Position numbers and translations under genes: made by a program. DNA of 64,000 bases from Vagococcus xieshaowenii (GTDB taxonomy: Bacteria > Bacillota > Bacilli > Lactobacillales > Vagococcaceae), in assembly GCF_004792515.1 (NCBI RefSeq), contig NZ_CP038865.1, forward strand, positions 1,306,001 through 1,370,000, given 5' to 3'. The notes below the pieces were generated by a model, which was not told the origin of the DNA, searched no databases, and saw only the letters and a list, made by a program, of their open reading frames with translations. Of this stretch, positions 16,810 through 25,478 are shown piece after piece. Every line of letters starts with the position of its first letter. Positions within the stretch are counted from its first letter, which is position 1.

Positions 16810-17823
16810 CTATGCTTTATTTTTTTTCTTAATAAGCAAAATGATAATAATTAGCATAAGAACTATCAGGATACCAATTCCTATATAAATGAATAACATC
16901 GAATTATCTTCTTCAATTGAAACATCTGTCTTATTTAGCTCACGAGCTCTTTCCGCTGTAATTTCAAAATCTTTTTCTAGTTGCCATTTATTCTCTCCAG
17001 AAGAAGCATTAATGTACATCGTATATTTTCCTGCTTCTAGTTTTTTACCATCTAATCTAATTGGAAAAGACATTGTTGTATTAGGTGCCATTTGCATGTT
17101 TTCGTTTGATGCTTCAAATAAAGTTTCGTTTTTTCCCTTTTTTGTTAATTTGGCATCAACTGTTAATTTATTTAAGTACTTTGCAATTGGATTTTGCAAA
17201 TCTGAATAAATGACATTACGTCCATTCAATTGATCTGGTCTAACATTTATTAGTTTCAAATCAGAGTCTAAAGAAATTTCATTTTGTCTTAATAGTAAAG
17301 CGATGGAATAAGCAAACTTATTCTCAATTGCCATACTTTGGCTTTCACTCTTTTCTTTTTTTTCTTTTTTTTCTTCTAATTCTTTAAAAGTAATACCACC
17401 CGCTACAATACCATTAAATTTATTTTTAGGCATTGAAATCTTTAATTTATATTCACATGTTTCATTGGCTGGTATTTTTATTGTTTGCTCATTAGCTTTG
17501 ACGTAATCTTTTATATTAAAAGGTGCTGTTTCATCCACTGATTTTTCCGTTTTACTGTAATCAACAACACCATTAATATTAGTAGTGGCTGGTTCAATGG
17601 ATACTTCAACTTCAATTTCCCTATTAGTATGATTTTTTATTTTTGTAATAATTTCTTGCTGCTTATTAGGTTCCATTACTAAATCATAATAAGTACTTCC
17701 TTCACGCTGATTGTTTGGCAATACCGTATCTACACTAAAATTAAACTCAGAGGCTGAAACGAACTCTGCTGCTGTGACCATTGAGCTAAATAACGTAATC
17801 AATAATAAACAAATTTTTTTCAT
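16810..17823 (-). CDS. DUF916/DUF3324 cell-surface protein (WxL partner)
   Basis: 337-residue protein with a signal peptide (ending FVSASE), two Ig-like domains matching the DUF916 (peptidoglycan-binding) and DUF3324 (host/partner-binding) layout, and a C-terminal membrane span (~305-327, MLFIYIGIGILIVLMLIII) with KKKNKA inside. In WxL loci it is thought to hold WxL proteins at the membrane-wall interface. AAGGAG sits 11 bases before the ATG at 17823; the ATG three codons earlier is too near it. First gene of the operon, divergent from the Mga-like gene. Confidence 0.88.
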   Translation of the reverse strand: MKKICLLLITLFSSMVTAAEFVSASEFNFSVDTVLPNNQREGSTYYDLVMEPNKQQEIITKIKNHTNREIEVEVSIEPATTNINGVVDYSKTEKSVDETAPFNIKDYVKANEQTIKIPANETCEYKLKISMPKNKFNGIVAGGITFKELEEKKEKKEKSESQSMAIENKFAYSIALLLRQNEISLDSDLKLINVRPDQLNGRNVIYSDLQNPIAKYLNKLTVDAKLTKKGKNETLFEASNENMQMAPNTTMSFPIRLDGKKLEAGKYTMYINASSGENKWQLEKDFEITAERARELNKTDVSIEEDNSMLFIYIGIGILIVLMLIIIILLIKKKNKA

Positions 17824-17962
17824 TATGTACATCTCTCCTTAAGTTCTTCATTTGATTTAGTTTAATCGTCCAATTTATTAAACATTAATTCATGAAAGAC
17901 AGTTAATCATTCCCTACCAAATTCCTAGTACTTTATCATATTAACGAAAAAAATTTAAAAGA

Positions 17963-18004
17963 AACAGTTCAAAAAAAAAATATAAAAAACATTTTTGAAC
18001 TGTT
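17963..18004. promoter_or_regulatory. 13-bp-arm palindrome between the WxL operon and the Mga-like gene
   Basis: AACAGTTCAAAAA (17963-17975) and TTTTTGAACTGTT (17992-18004) are perfect inverted arms around an A/T-only-like 16-base centre. It lies between two divergent genes, so it is not a terminator. Both arms contain AACAGTTC, found also at 10874 and 25689. A binding site for the Mga-like protein is the simplest reading (inference). Confidence 0.5.
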
Positions 18005-18098
18005 GGACATTTATATATTTATATGATTAACTTTAAATACTTAGATATATTCTTAAAATTTATTATTTAACAGTTAGAGGAAACAAAGGAGTGAAACG

Positions 18099-19574
18099 AT
18101 GTTATTACCAAGTCGAACCAAAAAATTTGTAGATTTAATAAATGAGGTGGAGTTTCGACCTAAAGAAATCAACTATATTTTAAATAAATACAAGATTTCA
18201 AGCGCAACTCTTATTCGCTTATCTAATGAATTAAACAATCTTATTCATCCTTCCAAGCTCGTGTCTAACGGCAATATCTTAAGTCTAGAGCTTGCCAATC
18301 ACCACTCAAGTGACTATTGTATTTCAAAAGCTCTGCAAAACTCTTTAGAGTATAATCTTCTTTTAAAAATTTTTTTTGACGAAAGCTACACTATTTCTTC
18401 ACTAGCAGAAGCCCTATTCACAAGTGAATCGACTATTAAACGAACTATTAAGGATATTAACTTAAATTTAAGTCCTCTTAATTATAAAATTTCTACAAAA
18501 CCTGTGAGAATTATTGGAGATGAAATAAAAATCCGTCATTTTTTTATTATTTTAATTAAAGAAATGTTTGGTTTAGAAAATTTACCTTTCAAAAATGAAG
18601 ATTTATATTTTGTAGAACAAGTTTACAATAACCTCCATACTAAATTCGGTTCAGAATATTGTCGTCAAGATTTACTAAATTTACAATTATTTTCTTTAGT
18701 TTCTCTTCAAAGGGAGATTAATAGTAATACCTTTACTATTAATCCTAATCTAATTTCAAATAGAGAAACTATAATTAACTCTCTAATATCTAAGAAGCCT
18801 AATCTTTTCATACCAGAATACAAGGGTGTTTCTTATATTAAAATATTCCATTTTTTACTTACCGATAGGTACTTTCTAGAAAAAAACGATGACTTATCAT
18901 TAAATAACGATAGGATTAAAAAAATCGGTCTTTTTTTAGATGAAATCGAACATGTATTTATTTATAAATACTCAGAAGACAACCGTAATAAATTATTAAA
19001 AAAAATATATGATATTATTTGGGGATACTTATCAATTCCGGATAGTTACGAATCTGCCAATAACTATTATAAAAAGTTTTTCAATGAAAATGATTTTTTT
19101 CTTGAAAACATGAACGATATTTTCAAAATAATTTTCAACAAACATTTCCAGAATACATCAAAAAATAACATGTATATGATCTTCTTTAGTATGATTACCG
19201 AAACTGATAATTTACTCGAAAATTTCATGAAAAATATTAAACCTGTAGAGATTCTAGTTTATGTAAATTTTGATTTTTCTTTTAATTCTTATCTTAAAAA
19301 TAAACTTAAACTTATTTTACCTGGTGAAAACACCTTAAAGTTTATCGATGAAAGACAATCAATTAAGTTCGATGAATCTTTTTTTAATGATTATGATTTA
19401 GTTATCACTAATCATTTCTTTGATGATGCCCCCAAAATTGATAACTATATAATTATTTCTCATTTCTTATCAGAAATTGATTTAACTAAAATAAAAAAAT
19501 TACATTCAAATATTTTGAAAAAGAAATTCAATACTATCGCAGATGAAATGATTCATCGTGCTTTAAGTAATTAA
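18099..19574 (+). CDS. Mga-like helix-turn-helix transcriptional regulator
   Basis: 491-residue cytoplasmic regulator of the Mga/AtxA type, which in streptococci and enterococci controls surface-protein genes. Helix-turn-helix regions lie at ~20-50 and ~86-120 (SLAEALFTSESTIKRTIKDI); the rest is helical with PRD-like character and a C-terminal EIIB-like part (EILVYVNFDFSFNSYL). A good ribosome site (AAAGGAG) precedes the ATG. It is divergent from the WxL operon and its palindrome, so regulation of that operon is likely. Very AT-rich with AAA/ATT-type codons, more so than the core genes, hinting at acquisition. Confidence 0.82.
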   Translation: MLLPSRTKKFVDLINEVEFRPKEINYILNKYKISSATLIRLSNELNNLIHPSKLVSNGNILSLELANHHSSDYCISKALQNSLEYNLLLKIFFDESYTISSLAEALFTSESTIKRTIKDINLNLSPLNYKISTKPVRIIGDEIKIRHFFIILIKEMFGLENLPFKNEDLYFVEQVYNNLHTKFGSEYCRQDLLNLQLFSLVSLQREINSNTFTINPNLISNRETIINSLISKKPNLFIPEYKGVSYIKIFHFLLTDRYFLEKNDDLSLNNDRIKKIGLFLDEIEHVFIYKYSEDNRNKLLKKIYDIIWGYLSIPDSYESANNYYKKFFNENDFFLENMNDIFKIIFNKHFQNTSKNNMYMIFFSMITETDNLLENFMKNIKPVEILVYVNFDFSFNSYLKNKLKLILPGENTLKFIDERQSIKFDESFFNDYDLVITNHFFDDAPKIDNYIIISHFLSEIDLTKIKKLHSNILKKKFNTIADEMIHRALSN

Positions 19575-19582
19575 TTTTAAAA

Positions 19583-19627
19583 AAACAAAGCCACTAGTAA
19601 AAAAAGAAATTACTAGTGGCTTTGTTT
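19583..19627. terminator. Shared terminator of the Mga-like gene and signal peptidase
   Basis: AAACAAAGCCACTAGTAA (19583-19600) and its complement (19610-19627), T-rich on the plus side. The arms include the last codons of the convergent signal-peptidase gene, which stops at 19594. Confidence 0.88.
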
Positions 19628-20157
19628 TTTTTATATAATAATTCAAACTGACTTAATGGAAACAACTTTCCTTTTACTTGTTCAATTATTTGCTCCTCAT
19701 CTATCAAACCAAACATTCTACTATCTCTAGAATATTCCAAATTATCCCCTATCACAAAATATTTATTAAATGGGATGTGGGTATGAGATCGTAATTCTAT
19801 TAATGTTTCATTGGATACCCTAAAATTATATAAAAAATCAGAATTTCTAATCATTTTATTAACAATAGATACATTATTTCCTGATCTTACAATTCCATCT
19901 CCTGGAATACCTATTACTCGCTTTATTAACAACTCTTCAGAATTATTTTCCTTTATTACAACAATACTATACCGATTAATTGTTTTTACCTTTGTTGTCA
20001 CAACATAGTCCCCGTTCTTCACTGTAGGCACCATAGAATTACCTGATATCATATGAATTGAAGGCTTTACAGTAATTCGTATAATCAATAATAGTATTAT
20101 AATAAACATTATTACTATACTTTGTACTAATATTTTCGTCGATTTAAACTTTATCAT
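19594..20157 (-). CDS. Signal peptidase I (first copy)
   Basis: 187-residue membrane protease that removes signal peptides. One N-terminal span (~12-30), catalytic Ser in SGNSMVPT (~42), catalytic Lys in LIKRVIGIPGD (~78) and the Box E-like YFVIGDNLEYSRDSR (~135). A strong GGAGG precedes the ATG. The C-terminal codons (KKNKATSNFFFY) are made by the shared terminator hairpin, so the reading frame runs into the stem. It lies downstream of the hydrolase gene past a hairpin and may be a separate unit or read-through product. A second sip gene heads the same gene group. Confidence 0.9.
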   Translation of the reverse strand: MIKFKSTKILVQSIVIMFIIILLLIIRITVKPSIHMISGNSMVPTVKNGDYVVTTKVKTINRYSIVVIKENNSEELLIKRVIGIPGDGIVRSGNNVSIVNKMIRNSDFLYNFRVSNETLIELRSHTHIPFNKYFVIGDNLEYSRDSRMFGLIDEEQIIEQVKGKLFPLSQFELLYKKNKATSNFFFY

Positions 20158-20221
20158 AAAACTACCTCCAAAAACATTTCACTAATCTATTTAACAACTA
20201 TTGAATTTTTAATTAATAAAA

Positions 20222-20250
20222 AAACCAATGACGACATGTTCACTGGTCTT
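20222..20250 (-). terminator. Terminator between the wall hydrolase and signal peptidase
   Basis: Stem of AAACCAATGA and TCACTGGT-type arms with one mismatch pairing, followed on the minus strand by a T7 run, 70 bp after the stop at 20320. Confidence 0.6.
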
Positions 20251-20319
20251 TTATATAATATTGAGGTTCAATAAGGTAATTATATAATAATTTTATTATT
20301 TTAGTAAAGTATTACGTTT

Positions 20320-22614
20320 TTACTTAGCTTCAATATATTTCACTTGTGTTGAGCGTGCGATATCGTTTGAAATAATACGATAAGAAACACGTGTGCCACC
20401 TAAGACATTTCCTTCTGAAATTAATATACCATCTTTTGTGACTGCTTCAACAAACGCCACATGTCCATATTCACTGCTAGATCCTGCAACTCCTGGTAAG
20501 AATGAAACTAAATAGCCGGCTTTAGGTGTATTGCTTACTTTATAACCTAATTTAGCTCCCTTAGTTCCCCATTCTCCACCATTACCCATATAATCATCTA
20601 CCGTCATACCTAGTTGCGCCACACGGTTAAACGCATACCATGTACACTGACCAATTGGATAAGAACCTGAAGTGTTATAATTTTTTTGGTTAAAATCGGG
20701 GAATTTCATCAAACGACGATATTCTTTTGGAATCTCATTTCTAGATTGTAAAATGCCTGATGTTGTTCCAGTATAAGTTTTATCTAATTTTGGTTCATCA
20801 TATTGTGTTAAATCATACGCAGCAATTAAACTAATGATTTTTTTATCATATTGTGTATCCGTTGCGTATTTACCTGTTAAACTTTGCGCAGCTGAAATAT
20901 AGTTATTAGCTTCTGATCGCCATGCTTCTTTATAAAAATCTGATTGCCATCCTGTACCACTCTTGATTAATGACACATAATCTTTAAGAGATTCTTGATA
21001 ACTAGGATATTTTCTAAACGCTGATTGGATAGCATAAAGATTTCCTTTACCATCGTCTTCATTTGTTGCCATTGAAACGCTCTGACTTTGGTATTGTCCT
21101 TTTATGCCAAATAAATTATGGTTAGGTGCTTGTGCTAAACCACTTGTTCCAGAGGCACTTTCTAACAATGCTTGTGCAATCATAACAGATGCAAAAACAT
21201 CATATTTTAAACCTAATTCACGCGCTCCTTCTCCAATAGATTTAACAAATTTTTCTGTTAACGGATTGGTTTGAAAATTTAAAGAAGCAGGGTATTGTTT
21301 TAATAATTTTTCCCCTTCTTTATTTAAAGTTAGCTTTTCATTTCGATAGATAGTTTGATCATCACTTTCGACATAGTACTGAGTTACCACTTCATAGTGA
21401 TCATCACCATCTTTTTCTACCGTGATTAACAAATCATCGCCGATATATAAACCATACTGCGTTTGATTCATATAATTTGTCCAAACAACAATATCGCCTA
21501 CAGCAATTGTTTCTGAAGCAGATAATGGCTTAGTTTGTTTGGTCAATAAATCTTGGTCAAAATATTCATTACCTAACCATGTCATTAAAGCTCTTGAGGT
21601 AATAGGAGTAGGCTTAACCTTATTTTCTTTATTTTCTTCATGCTTTTTATGTTGTTCATTTTTTTTGTCTTTTGTTGAAGGTTCTTCAAATTGCTCTTTG
21701 CCTACCAACAATAAACTACCATAAATAAGAACAGCTTCTTGCTCTGACTTTAGTTCAGATAATAAAGGTAAACGGTAATTTAATAGATTAGACGTTGCAA
21801 ATTCTTCAGACTGTTCACCTAAGTCGATCTGCGTATTAAATGACGGACCTGAAGTGGCTGCTTTTGTGCTTACTCGATTATCCGTTGTTGATTGCTTATT
21901 ATTTTGTTTCGTTTTAGAAGCTGCTACTGGTTGATTATTTCCTTCTTTATGAGGTTTTATTTCGTCTTTACCTGGTTTTAAATTATTCACTGGCTTCTTC
22001 CCCGGATTATTATCTTTGCCGGGTTTTTGATTAGCTACTGGCTGTTCACCTTTGTCTACGGATGATGAACTATCTTCTTTATTAGGCGACTCTTTACTTG
22101 TCTCAGTTGTTTCTGTCGAATTTTCACTTGTTTCAGTGGTTGTATTAGTCACAGAACCTTCTGATTCAGTAGATGACACCGTCTCCTCTGTACTTTCTTG
22201 AGCGTCAGAAGTAGTAGTTTCTTCGGTTGTTTGAGATTCCTCAGGTAATGTCTGACTAGAATCAGTTGTTGATTCTGGAATATTTTCTTCCGTTGTTTCA
22301 GTCATTTCTGTTGTTTCTGTAGTCACTTGATCTGTTGTCTCTTCGATTAATTCGCTAGAGTCTTTTGGTATTTCTTCACTTGATTCTATTATTTCTAATG
22401 ATTGATCTGGTAATACTGATATAACATCATCTTCACTGTTCTTATTCCCCATAAACTCTTCTGTTGTATATGAATTAGACATAGTCTCTGAATCAACTAT
22501 ATCTAATTCATCCGCCATTAATGGTTTAGTTTGAATCATTCCTTTTACAAAACTAGTTAATTCTAAACCAGCAAATATAACTAAAGATATCACAATTATT
22601 TTTTTTATTTTCAT
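20320..22614 (-). CDS. Wall hydrolase: glucosaminidase plus CHAP
   Basis: 764-residue secreted peptidoglycan hydrolase. N-terminal signal anchor (MKIKKIIVISLVIFAG), then ~220 residues rich in Ser/Thr/Glu (TTETTEMTETTEE-like), a Lys/Pro/Asn-rich linker with PGKDNNPGKKP, a middle domain (~300-440) slightly NlpC-like (VGDIVVWTNY), a glucosaminidase domain (~455-600: ALLESASGTSGLAQ and NLFGIKGQYQSQS) and a C-terminal CHAP domain (~645-764: PIGQCTWYAF with the Cys, GHVAFVEAV with the His). Such a pair can cut both glycan and peptide. Its ATG at 22614 follows GAGAGGGA. Last of the DivIVA-like operon; it likely remodels the wall where surface proteins are inserted. Confidence 0.88.
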   Translation of the reverse strand: MKIKKIIVISLVIFAGLELTSFVKGMIQTKPLMADELDIVDSETMSNSYTTEEFMGNKNSEDDVISVLPDQSLEIIESSEEIPKDSSELIEETTDQVTTETTEMTETTEENIPESTTDSSQTLPEESQTTEETTTSDAQESTEETVSSTESEGSVTNTTTETSENSTETTETSKESPNKEDSSSSVDKGEQPVANQKPGKDNNPGKKPVNNLKPGKDEIKPHKEGNNQPVAASKTKQNNKQSTTDNRVSTKAATSGPSFNTQIDLGEQSEEFATSNLLNYRLPLLSELKSEQEAVLIYGSLLLVGKEQFEEPSTKDKKNEQHKKHEENKENKVKPTPITSRALMTWLGNEYFDQDLLTKQTKPLSASETIAVGDIVVWTNYMNQTQYGLYIGDDLLITVEKDGDDHYEVVTQYYVESDDQTIYRNEKLTLNKEGEKLLKQYPASLNFQTNPLTEKFVKSIGEGARELGLKYDVFASVMIAQALLESASGTSGLAQAPNHNLFGIKGQYQSQSVSMATNEDDGKGNLYAIQSAFRKYPSYQESLKDYVSLIKSGTGWQSDFYKEAWRSEANNYISAAQSLTGKYATDTQYDKKIISLIAAYDLTQYDEPKLDKTYTGTTSGILQSRNEIPKEYRRLMKFPDFNQKNYNTSGSYPIGQCTWYAFNRVAQLGMTVDDYMGNGGEWGTKGAKLGYKVSNTPKAGYLVSFLPGVAGSSSEYGHVAFVEAVTKDGILISEGNVLGGTRVSYRIISNDIARSTQVKYIEAK

Positions 22615-22669
22615 ATTTCCCTCTCTTTTTATAAAGAAATTATCAACCAGCATACTTCCTAATAATAAA

Positions 22670-23689
22670 CTAAATTTCTACATTATAATCCAATAATTCC
22701 GAATTGAAATTTTGATCTAATAATTTATCTTCATTTTCTAGTTCCTTAAAAAAATCAATTGCAGCCATTGAGGTGTTTTCAGATTCTTCTAATTTTAAAT
22801 CGTCTATCTTCCTTTGATACATAGTGGCTAATTGTTGTCTAAATGTTCTATCTTCATACTTAATCTCTTCTAATTGTTGTTTTAACATACTGCATTCTTG
22901 ACCTAAATTTGTAATAGACTTATTTATCTGGGAAACAAGTTCTTCTCTTTTAATCCTCAATGTATTTAACTGCTCTTTAACTGACGTTTTTTCTTTAGCT
23001 AATTGCTGAAATAATTTTTCTCGTTGTTTTTTTGCCTCATTAACAAAATTTTCTTTTTCCAACTCAAAATCGACATAAAACTGCTCTCTTTCATCGAATG
23101 CTTTTTGTACTATTAAAGTAGCTTTTGTATTTGCTTCTTGTGTAATTTTTAGTGTAGTTTCATTGGCTTCATTTATAATATACTTTGCTTTTTCATTAGC
23201 CTCATCTATTAGTTGTTTTTTCTTATTTTCAACATCAATAAAATCTTCCTGTATCTTTTGAGCATATTCTTCTAACTTTTCCTTTCCTTCAATTATTAAA
23301 GCCTGCGCTCTATTAATAGCATCATCTTTTAATCCTTCTGTACTATCAACCAGCATTAAAAGTTCTTCGTTTTTTTTATTAATTTTTAGATTATGTCGTA
23401 GTAATTCTTCATTTTCACTCTTTATTCTCTGCATTTCCTGAACATATTTATTAGTTTCAATATCTAGACTCTTTCTCAGCTCTTGCTCTTGTTTATAAAG
23501 CGTATTCAAATGTAAGTGCTCTTCTTTTAATTCATTATTTTTTTCATTAAGAGCATTATTAATATTCTCTAATTTAGATTGTTTTTCTAATAAATCATTG
23601 ATGTAGTTATCAACTTCTTTTTTTGAATATCCTGTCATAACTGTTTGAAATTTAAAAGTTTCCACTTTTTTATTATTCAATCTTTTCAT
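22670..23689 (-). CDS. DivIVA-like coiled-coil protein
   Basis: 339-residue cytoplasmic protein with a DivIVA-type N-terminus (KFQTVMTGYSKKEVDNYIND, ~13-33) and then almost continuous coiled coil (to ~300) with repeated A/E/K segments such as ANEKAKYIINEANETT. DivIVA proteins bind negatively curved membrane and recruit partners to poles or septa. The true divIVA is at 48610-49332, so this is an accessory paralogue. AGGAG abuts the ATG at 23689, so a TTG at 23680 (nine bases after AGGAG) may be the real start. The previous gene ends 7 bp upstream; the hydrolase gene follows. Confidence 0.8.
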   Translation of the reverse strand: MKRLNNKKVETFKFQTVMTGYSKKEVDNYINDLLEKQSKLENINNALNEKNNELKEEHLHLNTLYKQEQELRKSLDIETNKYVQEMQRIKSENEELLRHNLKINKKNEELLMLVDSTEGLKDDAINRAQALIIEGKEKLEEYAQKIQEDFIDVENKKKQLIDEANEKAKYIINEANETTLKITQEANTKATLIVQKAFDEREQFYVDFELEKENFVNEAKKQREKLFQQLAKEKTSVKEQLNTLRIKREELVSQINKSITNLGQECSMLKQQLEEIKYEDRTFRQQLATMYQRKIDDLKLEESENTSMAAIDFFKELENEDKLLDQNFNSELLDYNVEI

Positions 23690-23696
23690 CTCCTAA

Positions 23697-24227
23697 TTAA
23701 TTATTCTCGAATAAATTATCTATTTCATAAAATAGCTGTTCACTAAACAACTGTAAATCTTGATCTAAATTTTTCAAATTCTCTTTAACATTTTCGTCAT
23801 CTAATTTTTGATTACTTTTTTCTTTTAATCCATCATTAAGCAATAAATTATCGTCTGAACTCACTTTTTTAGAACTCTTAGAAGTTGCATTTTTAAGTGA
23901 ATTTTCTGATTTTATATCTTTTTTATCCAACTCAAATTCCAATCTAGCAATGTTATCTAATATATCTAGTATCTTAAAACTTTGATTTTTATTATTCAAA
24001 ATAATCTCCTGTTCACTAATTGAACGCTCTTTTTTTTCATTTTCTAATGATTCTTTCAAGTTATTTATTTCTGTTTTTAAAATACGAATCTCTTTGTTTT
24101 TTTTTCTCTCCATTTTTAAACTATCTGACAAATCAAACAAATTTTGATATGTATTATCAAAAGTCACTTCATCCATCAAATCAATTTCACTTATCATTGA
24201 TTGTACAGAAAAAAACTTCTCCATCAT
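23697..24227 (-). CDS. Coiled-coil protein of unknown function
   Basis: 176-residue, soluble, highly charged and helical protein with a central coiled coil (~45-105, rich in E/K/I/L) and an acidic, Lys-rich tail. I recognise no family. AAAGGTGG six bases before ATG at 24227 gives the start; an earlier frame would overlap the upstream gene. It sits between the membrane protein and the DivIVA-like gene, with a 1-bp gap upstream, so translation is coupled. A cytoplasmic linker between the two neighbours is a guess from context. Confidence 0.7.
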   Translation of the reverse strand: MMEKFFSVQSMISEIDLMDEVTFDNTYQNLFDLSDSLKMERKKNKEIRILKTEINNLKESLENEKKERSISEQEIILNNKNQSFKILDILDNIARLEFELDKKDIKSENSLKNATSKSSKKVSSDDNLLLNDGLKEKSNQKLDDENVKENLKNLDQDLQLFSEQLFYEIDNLFENN

Positions 24228-24228
24228 A

Positions 24229-24957
24229 TTAATCCACCTTTCCATATTCATAATTCGATTCCAATTTATCTGTCATCGTATTCCTAATATAATGAAATTG
24301 TTCAACTAACTCATTTTTTTGATTAAATTTAATTAATACTTCAATAATACTTCTGTTTGCAGATAGTTCTTCGATAAAATAATTTTGATTTTTTTTTATC
24401 TCATCTGCTTGAATATTCTCAACACTTAAACTACTAAAATTAATTATCAGTAGTTTCTTTTCTTGATTATAAATAACTACTGGACTAGTATATCCAAAAT
24501 ATGGATAAATTTTATTAGCTATATTAACTTCTAGTTTTTCAATTTCTTTTTGGTCTACATTATTTTTCGGGAAAATTTGAGATAATTCTATACCATTTGA
24601 GGGATATTCTCTAACTGGAAGCTCATTTAATAACTCTTGGTACTTTAAGTGTATTATCTCTATTTCTTCTCTGACACCAGCTAACTCTCCAACTAGTGAT
24701 GACTGTTTAATTTCATACACAATAAGTTTATATGTCATTAAAATTGTAGATCCAACTGACAAAATGGCAACCAAAACTAAAATTTTTACATGATTAACCA
24801 TTTGTATCATTTGGTATTTTAAAAACTTACGCTTAAAATCTTCAGAATATCGTCTCAATTTACTTATTTTATTTATATTCATCTGAATTATTGCTCTAGG
24901 AACTACTAAAACAGTCATCGTTATTAAAATGGATATAATTATAAATAATAGCAACAT
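24229..24957 (-). CDS. Two-span membrane protein with an extracellular domain
   Basis: 242 residues. Span 1 at ~2-20 (LLLFIIISILITMTVLVV), a basic loop (KISKLRRYSEDFKRKF, expected inside), span 2 at ~58-76 and then ~165 residues that should lie outside by the positive-inside rule. That part has a helical segment (~80-115) and a mixed alpha/beta tail. No family recognised. AAGGGAG precedes the ATG. Neighbours: signal peptidase 22 bp upstream and the coiled-coil gene 1 bp downstream. By position it could tie the cytoplasmic coiled-coil proteins to wall-side events. Confidence 0.72.
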   Translation of the reverse strand: MLLLFIIISILITMTVLVVPRAIIQMNINKISKLRRYSEDFKRKFLKYQMIQMVNHVKILVLVAILSVGSTILMTYKLIVYEIKQSSLVGELAGVREEIEIIHLKYQELLNELPVREYPSNGIELSQIFPKNNVDQKEIEKLEVNIANKIYPYFGYTSPVVIYNQEKKLLIINFSSLSVENIQADEIKKNQNYFIEELSANRSIIEVLIKFNQKNELVEQFHYIRNTMTDKLESNYEYGKVD

Positions 24958-24979
24958 ATTTTTCTCCCTTCTTTAAATT

Positions 24980-25459
24980 TTAATTTATTCTTCCCACTTT
25001 ATTAAAAGGATATACTCGATATGTTAGAATGCCTTCAACATCTTCCTTATTAACAAATCCAAATTTTCTACTATCGTTAGAGATTCCTCTATTATCACCT
25101 ATAACAAAATACTGATTTTCAGGAATTTTATTGTAGTAAGATAACTCTTTAGCTACCTTTATATCTAACTCAAATTTGCTTACAGAAGCATAATTATCTT
25201 CTTCTTTATTAGTAATAATAATTTGATTATGAGCTATAATATATTCGTCTCCTGGCATCCCAATTACTCTTTTTAATAGTAAAGATCCGCTCTCCTTATT
25301 TTCAAAACCAATCAATGAATATCTAGGAACTAATTTAGTTTTCTTGATTAAAATTATATCATTATTATGGATTGTTGGTTCCATGCTTCTACCATTAATA
25401 GAATGAATTTTAAATAGAAAGTTAAATACTATAATAAATATTAAAGTGATTATATTCAC
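24980..25459 (-). CDS. Signal peptidase I (second copy; start disrupted by an A11 tract)
   Basis: Signal peptidase I with catalytic Ser in GRSMEPT, catalytic Lys in LLKRVIGMPGD and IGDNRGISNDSR. The frame given starts with GTG at 25459 and has a span at once (MNIITLIFIIVFNFLF) with no ribosome site. Just upstream, TTG at 25481-25479 has GAGGGA at good distance but is followed by eleven A; with ten or thirteen A it would join this frame and give the usual basic start (MKKKIVLVNIITL). With eleven it is shifted. So the gene may be phase-variable, rescued by slippage or started weakly at GTG. It heads the operon. Confidence 0.82.
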   Translation of the reverse strand: MNIITLIFIIVFNFLFKIHSINGRSMEPTIHNNDIILIKKTKLVPRYSLIGFENKESGSLLLKRVIGMPGDEYIIAHNQIIITNKEEDNYASVSKFELDIKVAKELSYYNKIPENQYFVIGDNRGISNDSRKFGFVNKEDVEGILTYRVYPFNKVGRIN

Positions 25460-25467
25460 TAAAACAA

Positions 25468-25478
25468 TTTTTTTTTTT
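25468..25478 (-). repeat. Homopolymer A11 at the start of the signal peptidase gene
   Basis: Eleven T on the plus strand (A11 in the mRNA) lie directly after a TTG with a good ribosome site. The tract shifts the TTG frame by one base relative to the rest of the gene. Confidence 0.85.
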
